A DNA stretch of 7,868 bases from Gammaproteobacteria bacterium (GCA_016874315.1 VGTX01000043.1:1-7868); one strand, 5' to 3'; shown: positions 1-7,616, counted from the first letter of the stretch. The notes: generated by a model from the sequence alone, not told the origin. Made by a program: numbers and translations.

Positions 1-1
1 C

Positions 2-2689
2 CCTTCCGGTATAGCCTTTTATACTGCTTTATGGAGATCGGAAGATTGCGAAACCATAAGTTTTTATGACTGGCTTTCCAGAGCCCTGCATAAACCAAAA
101 ATTTTAATTGACAGTGAAAGCCTCAATACAGATGCATTTTTAAGAAAAAAAGCACATGAAATGTATGAGCAAGCAGAGCTATTATATGGATTTGTTCCCT
201 ACCCTCCATCACATCTTTTTATCAATCCAGATGATTATCGTAATCATGGTTCAATTTGGAGTCAGGCGGATTCACAGTTTGTTCTTGTCGAGTCATTGAA
301 TGCCTTAAAAAAATCTGTAAAACAAATCATCTATGCTCTGCCAAATCAGCAAAAACTTTCTGTGTTGCTCTATGAGCTTCAGAAGAAAGATCTGCCCATT
401 CTCTCAATTGAAGAATGTCTCTTACAAAATAGCTCCATTCCGCAGGGCTGCGTTGTATTGCCTTGCTTCAATTTCATCGCTTCACGTAATCAAGAGCTCG
501 GCATTATTCCATATCATATGCCAATAAATCCAGAGCAATTGTTAACAGAGGGTAAATCCAAAGCCTCTGCGACGAAAAAAAGAAAAAAAGTTACTCATCT
601 TTTTGATTGGGATAATGTTCAATTTATGATTCATGAACAACATGGAATTGGAAAATATCATGGTCTGAAAAGCATCCCTGTTAATAATGTCCATCAAGAA
701 TTTATTGAATTGGAATATGCAGGCGGCGATCGGCTTTATATTCCAGCCGATCGAATCGACCTTCTTGTGCCATATCACGTATCTGATATGGACTCGATTG
801 TTCTTCATAAACTCGGTCAGCAAAAATGGAAAACCGATCGCGATAAACTCGAACATGCCGCAGCCGATCATGCTGCGGAACTTTTGGCAATATATGCAAC
901 ACGCCAAAAACACCAAGCCCCCGCACATCAAATTCCCGAAGAATATGTTCCTTTTCAAGAATCTTTCCCGTTTGAAGAAACAGTCGACCAACAACAAGCG
1001 ATTGAAGATGTGCTCTCCGATTTACAAAATCCTATGCCTATGGATAGATTAATTTGTGGTGATGTCGGATTTGGTAAAACAGAGGTTGCATTACGTGCAG
1101 CGTTTGTCAGCGCAATGAATAATCATCACGTCTTTCTACTAGCTCCTACAACAATTCTGGCTGCCCAGCATTTTGAAACATTCTCAGAGCGCCTGCGTCC
1201 CTGGGGAATCTCAGTTGTGTCTCTAACGCGGCAAACCGCAAGTAAGCAACTTGAAAATTTGAAGAACGAACTTCTGAAAAATAATCGCTGCGTTGTCATT
1301 GGCACCCATAAAATCCTTTACGATCATCTCACAACGGAAAATCTTGGTTTGTTGATTGTCGATGAAGAGCATCGCTTCGGCGTTTCAGATAAAGAACGCC
1401 TAAGAAAAATGAGAGGACACGTTCACCTACTTTCTATGACCGGAACTCCAATACCAAGAACGCTGGCATTGAGTTTACAAAAATTTCGCGATCTATCTTT
1501 AATTGCAACTCCTCCCAATGCCCGAAGACAAATCATGACAACAGTTCATATGTACGATAGTCAGATTGTGAAAAAGGCCATAGAGAGAGAACTGTTTCGT
1601 CAAGGTCAAGTGTATTACTTATGTAATGATGTAGCACGTATTCCTGAAAAAATGAGAGCCCTTCAAAAACTTTGCCCAGATGCACGTTTTGATATCGCTC
1701 ATGGACAGATGAGCTATAAAGAATTGCAAATCAGTATGGCTAAATTCTACCAACATCAAACAGATGTTCTCATTTGCTCAACTATTATCGAAAATGGTAT
1801 TGATGTTGCTTCAGCGCATAGCATCTTGATTGAGGATGCACATCACTTTGGACTCGCTCAATTGCATCAATTACGAGGTCGTGTTGGCCGCTCTGCTCAT
1901 CAAGCGTATGCCTATTGTTTGATTCCAGTGCCACTAGATAAACTCTCGCCAAATGCCGTGGCGCGATTAGAGGCGCTCACTATGTATCAAGAACTTGGTA
2001 GTGGATATCATATCGCTGTACAAGACCTAGAAATTCGTGGCGCAGGAGATGTCCTAGGGCATCGTCAAAGTGGACACGTTCCTCAGTTTGGTATTGATTA
2101 TTATCAAAAGGTATTTGAACGAGCTCAAAAAGTTCTCACAAATTCAGTCGAAAATACTTATGGAGAGGTTCTTGATTTAGGTTCACCCGTCTCTTTGTCT
2201 TCCGATAATATACACGACCCAGCATTACGACTTGCTTTATATCAACAATGGTCAGAGGCTCGTACACAAGATGATATTGCTAAGTTAACGCAAGAGTTTC
2301 AAGATCGATTTGGTCTGTTTGATGAACGGAGTAATCTGTGGAGAGAGTATTATCGTATTCGTACGCTCTTGATAGAAAATCATATACACCATGTAAAATG
2401 GACACATGCAAGTATGATTATTGTCTTTCAAAAAGAGAATCAGAAATTTTCCGATCTTTTAATTAAATGGATTCAAAAGGGCGCATTACATGCAACCCCG
2501 CATGGACAAGATGGTATCGCAGTGAAAATCATGACTCAAACACTTGCTCAGCGCCTTCAGTATACAGAAAGTTTAATCACAAATTTGTGTCTCGATCGAG
2601 GAGTGCCTCCTACAGAGTTTTCTCTATCGAAAGAGACTGGGAAAGTCTCAGATAAGAAGGGAGTGGGTTATAGTGGCCGGTCTTCTTAA
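2..2689 (+). CDS. mfd: Transcription-repair coupling factor Mfd (5' partial)
   Basis: Mfd is an ATP-driven DNA translocase that removes RNA polymerase stalled at lesions and recruits UvrA, giving preferential repair of the transcribed strand. The frame is open from base 2 and encodes 895 residues. Its first residues (PSGIAFY) align with the PAGIEYW region I recall of E. coli Mfd, so about 250 N-terminal residues (most of the UvrB-like module) lie outside the window. The ATG at 161 is internal. In order one sees an RNA polymerase-interacting region (IELEYAGGDRLYIP, then LHKLGQQKW), Walker A GDVGFGKTE (about residues 353-361), DEEH box (454-457), motif III TGTPIPRTL (usually TATPIPRTL), TIIENGID, and QLRGRVGRS (about 623-631). 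The C-terminal D7-type domain follows. IEDAHHFGLAQ replaces the common IERADHFGLAQ, a mild variation. The 3' end overlaps the convergent methyltransferase gene by 80 nt. Family assignment is very secure. Confidence 0.97.
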   Translation, partial: PSGIAFYTALWRSEDCETISFYDWLSRALHKPKILIDSESLNTDAFLRKKAHEMYEQAELLYGFVPYPPSHLFINPDDYRNHGSIWSQADSQFVLVESLNALKKSVKQIIYALPNQQKLSVLLYELQKKDLPILSIEECLLQNSSIPQGCVVLPCFNFIASRNQELGIIPYHMPINPEQLLTEGKSKASATKKRKKVTHLFDWDNVQFMIHEQHGIGKYHGLKSIPVNNVHQEFIELEYAGGDRLYIPADRIDLLVPYHVSDMDSIVLHKLGQQKWKTDRDKLEHAAADHAAELLAIYATRQKHQAPAHQIPEEYVPFQESFPFEETVDQQQAIEDVLSDLQNPMPMDRLICGDVGFGKTEVALRAAFVSAMNNHHVFLLAPTTILAAQHFETFSERLRPWGISVVSLTRQTASKQLENLKNELLKNNRCVVIGTHKILYDHLTTENLGLLIVDEEHRFGVSDKERLRKMRGHVHLLSMTGTPIPRTLALSLQKFRDLSLIATPPNARRQIMTTVHMYDSQIVKKAIERELFRQGQVYYLCNDVARIPEKMRALQKLCPDARFDIAHGQMSYKELQISMAKFYQHQTDVLICSTIIENGIDVASAHSILIEDAHHFGLAQLHQLRGRVGRSAHQAYAYCLIPVPLDKLSPNAVARLEALTMYQELGSGYHIAVQDLEIRGAGDVLGHRQSGHVPQFGIDYYQKVFERAQKVLTNSVENTYGEVLDLGSPVSLSSDNIHDPALRLALYQQWSEARTQDDIAKLTQEFQDRFGLFDERSNLWREYYRIRTLLIENHIHHVKWTHASMIIVFQKENQKFSDLLIKWIQKGALHATPHGQDGIAVKIMTQTLAQRLQYTESLITNLCLDRGVPPTEFSLSKETGKVSDKKGVGYSGRSS

Positions 2690-3269
2690 TACAGACAAAA
2701 GAGACTTTATTCGCAAAAGATGATAAGTACTTTAAAATTTTGCGTTCGTATTTCAGCCGCAGCAAGCGCATCCATCGCGAATCATTCGGCCCAATAAAAG
2801 AATGAGCTTTTGATGAAAGAATCTCAAAGTTACTCAGTTCGAGAAACGATCGTGCAGACCAGAGAGAATTGCTATCAGGTCTGCACCACGAATAGTAGTA
2901 TGGGGAATATTGATTATTCACGGTCATAATAAACTTCCCATTCGGCTGTAAAATTCGCTCACATTCATTCAAGCAGCCGATATCTTCTTCTTCGATGCGT
3001 CTATTTAGATGACAAATAATAATATCAAAAGTGCCTGATTCAAAAGGCAATTCATGTAATGTTGAGACAACAATATTTGGACTGATATGAGTATAGTCTG
3101 ATGGAGAATGAAGACTAATATGAGCGCAATTTTTCTGATCGTGAAAAATCGGAATATAATTTAAGTCTCCGATATATAAAATCGATTGACGCCAGCCGCT
3201 TTGCGCAATACGCTGGTAAAATGCATGGAGACGGAGTTGAAAGTGAGTTTGATTACATAATTCATTCAT
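2610..3269 (-). CDS. YafS-like class I SAM-dependent methyltransferase
   Basis: This 219-residue protein resembles the Methyltransf_11/YafS group, whose gene commonly sits next to rnhA and dnaQ in gammaproteobacteria. The middle is typical: LPFESGTFDIIICHLN (about 74-89), then E102 and ERILQPNGKFIMTVNN (about 104-119), matching the family pattern LPF..g.FD.v ... E..RvL.PgG. The region FEILSSKAHSF (148-158) matches FEVL in E. coli YafS. The SAM-binding motif I is degenerate: ILYIGDLNY (30-38) lacks a GxGxG, and no clear acidic residue follows on the next strand. YafS itself has KIGNLS there, so this may be a family trait. The start ATG forms an ATGA overlap with the upstream csiV-like stop and is preceded by AAAAGG at about 6 nt. 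The substrate is unknown. The last ~26 codons lie antisense to mfd. Confidence is good for the fold and low for the reaction. Confidence 0.8.
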   Translation of the reverse strand: MNELCNQTHFQLRLHAFYQRIAQSGWRQSILYIGDLNYIPIFHDQKNCAHISLHSPSDYTHISPNIVVSTLHELPFESGTFDIIICHLNRRIEEEDIGCLNECERILQPNGKFIMTVNNQYSPYYYSWCRPDSNSLWSARSFLELSNFEILSSKAHSFIGPNDSRWMRLLRLKYERKILKYLSSFANKVSFVCIKKTGHYNPLPSYLRLSQSLSIEKTL

Positions 3270-3910
3270 GTACGACCTTTTGCTAGAGAGATATAAATTA
3301 AAATGACTTCATCTACTCTATCTAGAATAACCCAAGATTCCACTGGTAACGTTTCTTTTATAGCTAACTGAAAATTGTAATCGATAATTTTCAAAGAGCA
3401 ATCTAGTAACGCGTTATTATTAATTTTGAGAATCTCAAGATTACCAATTGTTCGATTATGTTGTGCATTTTTTTTATAAATCCATGGTTTATCAACTTGC
3501 TCTTCTCGTTCAAGCATGGATGAGGGGAATATATTAACACTTTCTTTTTCCGATCGTGATGGCATAAATGCCGGACATTTTAAGGACATATTTAATCTTT
3601 TTGAGAAGGACGGTGTTGTCCATGCAATATGTTTATCAACGTGCATATTAAGAGCAACTTGAATGCCTCTCAGTTGATCGGCATATTTTGTATTCCATAC
3701 AGGCTCAAAAACAACAACTGAGCTCACTGGATATTCTCTAAGGTCTGTCACCACATTATTGCAAAAAAATGCGTGTTCAGAATCTATTTTTCTAAAAACA
3801 TAAATATCAAAAATATAAGACGATCCATAAATGCTTGTAGGTGCGATCAGCCCGGTCAGTAATAGTAAAAAATTAAGAACAATATTTTTGTAAAAAGCGT
3901 TCATGGTCAT
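3266..3910 (-). CDS. Secreted CsiV-like protein (tentative)
   Basis: This 214-residue protein has a clear Sec-type signal peptide: a lysine at position 8, a hydrophobic core at about 10-23 and probable cleavage near SIYG/SS (29-30). It is therefore likely periplasmic. Just after the signal comes YIFDIYVFR (32-40), which resembles the YxVExIVFR opening of CsiV-family proteins (Vibrio CsiV is a peptidoglycan-binding partner of LpoA/PBP1A). Near the end, LDRVDEVILIYISL (196-209) loosely resembles their YLDHPLFGxLV ending. The middle is divergent and has no recognised motif. From memory, csiV-like genes occur beside mfd in several gammaproteobacteria, which fits this site. The gene begins inside the 3' end of dnaQ (38-nt overlap). 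Two ATGs compete (3910 and 3904), with GGAG 4 or 10 nt upstream; I keep the first. If the CsiV link fails, it is a lineage-specific exported protein of unknown role. Confidence 0.55.
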   Translation of the reverse strand: MTMNAFYKNIVLNFLLLLTGLIAPTSIYGSSYIFDIYVFRKIDSEHAFFCNNVVTDLREYPVSSVVVFEPVWNTKYADQLRGIQVALNMHVDKHIAWTTPSFSKRLNMSLKCPAFMPSRSEKESVNIFPSSMLEREEQVDKPWIYKKNAQHNRTIGNLEILKINNNALLDCSLKIIDYNFQLAIKETLPVESWVILDRVDEVILIYISLAKGRT

Positions 3911-4550
3911 GTTGCTCCAGATCTGTAACGTTGCATGAAAAAATTTGTACCTCTTCTGCTTGACGCTCGGTCATGGTCAGGTGATTTGTCGATTTATCAA
4001 AATTTAATGCTGTTTGCTCTCGTCTTAATGCCTTATAAACTTCAGCCAAAAGATAGCAGTCTTTGAGCGCTCCGTGAAACGATCGATGTGCAATTGAAAT
4101 TCCAAATCTTAAGCATAAAGCATCTAATGAGTTTCTTTGCCCAGGAAATTTTTTTCGAGCTATGGCTAACGTATCAACACATTCTATCGCCATAGAGAGT
4201 GTGTGTGGGTAAGAAATTCTTGCGAACTCTTCATCCAAAAAGGCAAGATCGAATGATGCATTGTGCGCAATCAGTCGAGCGCCCTGAAGTTGTGATTGGA
4301 TCTGAGCTGCACATTCTTTAAAAGTTGGATATGATGCAAGAAAGTCACGTGATAAACCATGGACTTTAAAGGCTTCCGGATCGATTTCATGCATTGGGTT
4401 AATATATTGCTGATATGGAATCAGGGTGCCGTCATGCCTTAATCGTAATAATGCAATCTCAACAATACTGTGGCCTTCAGCAACGTTTTTTGAGCCTTTT
4501 TTAAAGCCTGTTGTTTCTGTATCAAGAAAGACAAAATCATTATTATACAT
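3873..4550 (-). CDS. dnaQ: DNA polymerase III epsilon subunit (3'-5' proofreading exonuclease)
   Basis: DnaQ removes misincorporated nucleotides within the Pol III core. The 225-residue protein has the full DEDDh catalytic set: D10 and E12 in DTETTG, D101 in LIAHNASFD, and H159 and D164 in HGALKDC (E. coli D12, E14, D103, H162, D167). Other epsilon hallmarks are DPEAFKVHGLS (57-67), ARKKFPGQRNSLDALC (131-146) and LLAEVYKA (167-174). The C-terminal tail, with VQIFSCNVTDLEQHDHERFL (201-220), corresponds to the region that joins epsilon to the alpha polymerase subunit, which argues for true DnaQ rather than a generic exonuclease. The Exo I loop (FKKGSKNVAEGH) is slightly longer than usual. Length is close to the E. 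coli protein (243). The start lies 1 nt after the rnhA stop, with AGGAG about 12 nt upstream inside rnhA, so translation is probably coupled. The 3' end overlaps the csiV-like gene by 38 nt. Confidence 0.96.
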   Translation of the reverse strand: MYNNDFVFLDTETTGFKKGSKNVAEGHSIVEIALLRLRHDGTLIPYQQYINPMHEIDPEAFKVHGLSRDFLASYPTFKECAAQIQSQLQGARLIAHNASFDLAFLDEEFARISYPHTLSMAIECVDTLAIARKKFPGQRNSLDALCLRFGISIAHRSFHGALKDCYLLAEVYKALRREQTALNFDKSTNHLTMTERQAEEVQIFSCNVTDLEQHDHERFLQKYCS

Positions 4551-4551
4551 T

Positions 4552-5001
4552 CTAAGATGCCGCTCCTGCCGCTAATCGTGCTTTATTATCAACATGAATG
4601 TTCCAGCGATTTGTATCGTGTGCTTTTACCCAAGCCCAGCGGACTTTGAGCATCATATTGAGTCGGTCAAGCTCTACCCAGAATGATTGATTTTTTACTG
4701 GACTACCTGTGGACGAGCGCCAGTTTTTCTTTTTCCATCCAATAATCCATTCTGAAATACCTTGCTGGACATATTTTGAGTCTGTATATACCAATACTTG
4801 GGTTTGTGGGCCATTTGGTTGCTTCAATACCCACTGAAGTGCTTCAATCGCTGCAGTAAGTTCCATTTGATTGTTGGTTGTGTTTACTATCGAACCACAA
4901 TTTTCTTGTATGACTGCTTCATTTTCATTTAATGCAATCCATGCCCATCCACCTGGCCCAGGATTTTGTAGGCATGAACCGTCAGTGTAAATTGTAATCA
5001 T
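4552..5001 (-). CDS. rnhA: Ribonuclease HI
   Basis: RNase HI cleaves the RNA strand of RNA-DNA hybrids, clearing R-loops and primers in the cytoplasm. At 149 residues it is close to the E. coli length (155). The carboxylate tetrad is complete: D7 (YTDGSCLQNPGPGGW), E47 (NNQMELTAA), D74 (VYTDSKYV) and D138, with the catalytic-loop histidine H128 ten residues before D138 as in E. coli (H124/D134). The basic protrusion/handle region is present (GWKKKNWRSSTGSPVKNQSFW, residues 88-108), as expected for the bacterial type I enzyme. The normally conserved GHxGHxxNERxD stretch is altered to AHDTNRWNIHVD, losing the NER glutamate and arginine, while the catalytic residues stay. The gene lies 29 nt after nhaD and 1 nt before dnaQ on the same strand. 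In E. coli rnhA and dnaQ are divergent, so the co-directional order is lineage-specific. Confidence 0.96.
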   Translation of the reverse strand: MITIYTDGSCLQNPGPGGWAWIALNENEAVIQENCGSIVNTTNNQMELTAAIEALQWVLKQPNGPQTQVLVYTDSKYVQQGISEWIIGWKKKNWRSSTGSPVKNQSFWVELDRLNMMLKVRWAWVKAHDTNRWNIHVDNKARLAAGAAS

Positions 5002-5030
5002 AACTTTTGATTGCTCCGATCGGGTATCTA

Positions 5031-6329
5031 TTATAAAAAAGATTTCGCATTAAGAATAAAGTGAGACGCAACTCCTCCAAAATATCCAATAAGAATAATC
5101 GGAGTCCATTTTAAATGTTTTTGAAAATTATATTCTTTTGGAGCAAGGCCCATAAGACCGATTCCAGCTGCTGAGCCTAGTGACAGTAATGAGCCACCAA
5201 CTCCTGTTGTAAGCGTCAATAGCTGCCATGACCCAAGGGAGCAATTCAAATTCATTTTTAATACAGCAGCCATCATTGGAATATTATCAATAATTGCAGA
5301 TAATAATCCAATAAAAATATGACCCAAGTTAAGCTGCCATGCAGGGGTATAACACATCAACATTTCTGGAAATGTTTGATACAGAAATCTTGCCATCAGC
5401 TCTAGGATATTTAAGAGTTGTAAGGCCTCTACTGCTAATGTTAACCCGTAAAAGAATAAAATAGTATCAAAATCAATTTGTCCCATTCGTTTAAAAATAT
5501 CAGTATGAACATGTTTTTGAGGTAAAACAGTTCGCTCTAAGATGGCCAGCATCATTAATCCAGCAAGCATCCCAAAAACTGGTGGAAACCCTACAGCATG
5601 TTCCGCTATAAGCGTGAAAAGTATGGTCCCCATAAATGTCATAAAAATAGAAATCGCTGGCCAATGATCCCAGATAGACTCTGCTTGACGCTCTGTCAGT
5701 GGCAGATCGTGAATTGCTCTAGAGAGCGCAAATGCAGGAATAAGATAAGTTACTAATGATGGGATGAAAAGAGGGAAAAACTCTAAAAATTGAATATGGC
5801 CTTCCTGCCAAATCATTAGGCTCGTAATATCACCAAAAGGAGAAAATACCCCGCCTGCATTTGCCGCAATCACAATCCCAATAAAACCAAGCTGTATAAG
5901 ATTACGATGCGATCTGGCAAAAGATAGCAAAAGCTGCCCCATCAGCAAAGCCGTGGTTAAATTATCCAGTAACGGCGAAAGAAAAAACGCAAGGCTGGTG
6001 ACAATCCAAAATAATTTTCGTGTTGAGAGGTGGTAGCGAGAAAGTGCGGCTTGTATAAATTTGAAAAAACCAAACTCCTCTAGCGCAATGACATAGCTCA
6101 TCGCAACAAAGATAAAGAAGAATAATTCGCTAAATTCAAAAAAACGATCTTCATATAATAAAACAAGCTCGTAATGATCGAGTTTCAGCCAAAATGGTAA
6201 GCAAAACCACAATACAGTGGCAGCTAATCCCATAGCAATAGATTTTTTGAGATGTGTTTTATGCTCTAAAATCGCACCAATATATCCAATGAATATAATG
6301 ACGAGACTGAAAAGTTGTGAATAATTCAT
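5031..6329 (-). CDS. nhaD: NhaD-type Na+/H+ antiporter
   Basis: NhaD exchanges cytoplasmic Na+ (or Li+) for protons across the inner membrane and belongs to the ion transporter superfamily. With the chosen start the protein has 432 residues and many hydrophobic segments. Signature stretches are SPLLDNLTTALL (118-129), NAGGVFSPFGDITSLMIW (157-174), DFDTILFFYGL (287-297), AIIDNIPMM (345-353) and GSLLSLGSAAGIGLMG (379-394), all close to what I recall of Vibrio NhaD. The frame is open up to 6404, which would add 25 residues. I prefer the ATG at 6329 because it makes an ATGA overlap with the MFS stop, is preceded by AGGGGG (11 nt), and gives an N-terminus that runs directly into the first membrane helix. 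It lies between the MFS gene and rnhA in one operon. Annotation as a generic anion permease is unlikely given the DNxTTA and IDNIPM motifs. Confidence 0.92.
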   Translation of the reverse strand: MNYSQLFSLVIIFIGYIGAILEHKTHLKKSIAMGLAATVLWFCLPFWLKLDHYELVLLYEDRFFEFSELFFFIFVAMSYVIALEEFGFFKFIQAALSRYHLSTRKLFWIVTSLAFFLSPLLDNLTTALLMGQLLLSFARSHRNLIQLGFIGIVIAANAGGVFSPFGDITSLMIWQEGHIQFLEFFPLFIPSLVTYLIPAFALSRAIHDLPLTERQAESIWDHWPAISIFMTFMGTILFTLIAEHAVGFPPVFGMLAGLMMLAILERTVLPQKHVHTDIFKRMGQIDFDTILFFYGLTLAVEALQLLNILELMARFLYQTFPEMLMCYTPAWQLNLGHIFIGLLSAIIDNIPMMAAVLKMNLNCSLGSWQLLTLTTGVGGSLLSLGSAAGIGLMGLAPKEYNFQKHLKWTPIILIGYFGGVASHFILNAKSFL

Positions 6330-7534
6330 AATAAGTTGTGCCCCCTGATTCTCAACATAACAGCAGCCAACAACAGTGTACATGGTAATAAGAAAAATAC
6401 CCATAGTAAGGCATGTGATAATCCAAAAATTGGCGTAAGTATATCGAGTAAATACCCAATGATTGGCTGGATCACAGCTGGTCCAATACTAATGGACATA
6501 TTAAAAAACGCTAACGGAACTGCTGGATTTGCATAACGTGCACTAATAAGTGTAAAAAATATCAACATGCCTGACCCGAAAAAGCTTGAAATAAAGGCAA
6601 AAAAAGCAAGAGAACTATGAGAGTGTCCTAGGGGCATAAGAAAGAGTAAAAGAGATAAACTCTGTAATATCATAAAACTTGAAAGTTTTTTGATAATTTT
6701 ACGATCTTGAAAAAATGAGCTGGTTACAATGCCACCAAAACCCCCACCTATAAAAAAAGCCGTAGAAATCGCTGCAGATAAAACATTCGAAAACATATGT
6801 ACATGCTCAATATACAAAATACCCCATAATTGAGGAATTGTGATTGTATGTAGCATCATAATTTGTGCAATAAGTGACCATTTCAATAAAAGTTTGATTT
6901 CTGATAAGTCAAATTTTTCAACCACTCGATCATGTTGCGTATTGTCCATATCAATATGAGCTAAAGGCTTTGGAAGAGTGGTTTTTACAATAAAAAATAA
7001 TATATAACAAAATGTTAATGTAAATGCAGGAATCAGGAGTAATATGTGCCAAGAATATATCGTTAATCCTAACTCTAGCGGATATTGCGCAAAAACGGCC
7101 CCACATATTCCGCATGCATTCAAAATGGCAATGTACAAAGGAACTTGCGTTGAACTAAAAAACGATCGTGTGCATACAACTGCGTAAAGGAAATTGAGAG
7201 ATGAACCCATCCCCATCATGGCTCGTCCTAGAAATAAGAGATGGAAAGAGTCCGCGCTGATAAAAATTAATAATCCTAAAATCAATATGCTATTAAATAA
7301 GATGAACATTTTGTCGATAGCGATTTTTTTAGAAATATATGCTCCAATAAATTGAAAAACCGCATAACAAAGATAAAAAATAAAAGAAAGCGAGCCAATT
7401 TGCGTATAATCACATTGAAATTCAATTCTGAAAAGATCTTGCAATGCGCCAAGTGATACTCTTAAAAAAAATCCAATAGTATAAATACAAACAACTATAC
7501 TCCAATGTAAAAATCGATTAGGATAGTGATTCAT
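6326..7534 (-). CDS. Major facilitator superfamily transporter, substrate unknown
   Basis: The 402-residue protein is almost wholly hydrophobic, with about twelve membrane helices in two blocks of six. They are separated by a charged cytoplasmic loop near residues 183-215 (KTTLPKP through DLSEIK). FFLRVSLGALQDLF (22-35) resembles the FFxRVSP opening of MFS transporters common in Legionella and Coxiella. GRAMMGMGSSLNF (103-115) fits helix 4, and ISIGPAVIQPIIGYLLD (348-364) fits the helix 11 pattern GxxxQPxxGxLLD. The motif A loop between helices 2 and 3 is degenerate (GAYISKKIAIDKM). A solute/proton symporter or exporter is likely, but the substrate cannot be read from the sequence. It is the first gene of the minus-strand operon, about 200 nt from the divergent antiporter. 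Its AGGAAA upstream of the ATG lies rather far away (~13 nt). Its TGA stop overlaps the nhaD start. Confidence 0.88.
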   Translation of the reverse strand: MNHYPNRFLHWSIVVCIYTIGFFLRVSLGALQDLFRIEFQCDYTQIGSLSFIFYLCYAVFQFIGAYISKKIAIDKMFILFNSILILGLLIFISADSFHLLFLGRAMMGMGSSLNFLYAVVCTRSFFSSTQVPLYIAILNACGICGAVFAQYPLELGLTIYSWHILLLIPAFTLTFCYILFFIVKTTLPKPLAHIDMDNTQHDRVVEKFDLSEIKLLLKWSLIAQIMMLHTITIPQLWGILYIEHVHMFSNVLSAAISTAFFIGGGFGGIVTSSFFQDRKIIKKLSSFMILQSLSLLLFLMPLGHSHSSLAFFAFISSFFGSGMLIFFTLISARYANPAVPLAFFNMSISIGPAVIQPIIGYLLDILTPIFGLSHALLWVFFLLPCTLLLAAVMLRIRGHNLL

Positions 7535-7587
7535 AAGGTGTTAAAGTTTCCTGTATTGTTCAGAAAATGAGCAATAGACTTTCAAAT

Positions 7588-7616
7588 TCTATTAACACAT
7601 TGATATTTAATATAAT
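7588..7616 (+). promoter_or_regulatory. Candidate sigma70 promoter for the rightward antiporter
   Basis: A perfect TATAAT lies at 7611-7616 in the divergent intergenic region. The hexamer 17 nt upstream (TCTATT, 7588-7593) is a poor -35 match and no extended -10 TG is present, so the promoter would be weak or activator-dependent. Transcription from it would start near 7623 and give a leader of about 115 nt before the ATG at 7737. Confidence 0.35.

Noticed and set aside
161..163. ATG at 161 as the start of mfd
   Set aside because: The frame is open to base 2 and the upstream 53 codons align with internal Mfd sequence, so the true start lies outside the window.
542..997. 151-codon minus-strand open frame inside mfd
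   Set aside because: It lies fully antisense to the conserved polymerase-interacting and early helicase region of mfd. Its translation shows no recognisable domain, and it is a frame shadow.
687..1052. 121-codon plus-strand frame inside mfd
   Set aside because: It is another frame of well-conserved mfd sequence, with no ribosome-binding site or domain resemblance.
2591..2600. Perfect 10-bp palindrome CTCGATCGAG just past the methyltransferase stop
   Set aside because: It has no loop or T-run, so it cannot be a terminator. It is within mfd coding sequence and is counted in the CGATCG finding instead.
2712..2744. Inverted repeat CGCAAAA/TTTTGCG as an mfd terminator
   Set aside because: The stem is AT-rich with a 19-nt loop, is not followed by a T-run, and lies within the methyltransferase coding region.
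6330..6404. 25-codon N-terminal extension of nhaD from the ATG at 6404
   Set aside because: It would overlap the MFS 3' end by 79 nt. The ATG at 6329 gives an ATGA coupling and a normal N-terminus.
6336..6536. 66-codon plus-strand frame opposite the MFS 3' end
   Set aside because: It is antisense to conserved MFS helices 11-12, with no homology or ribosome-binding site recognised.
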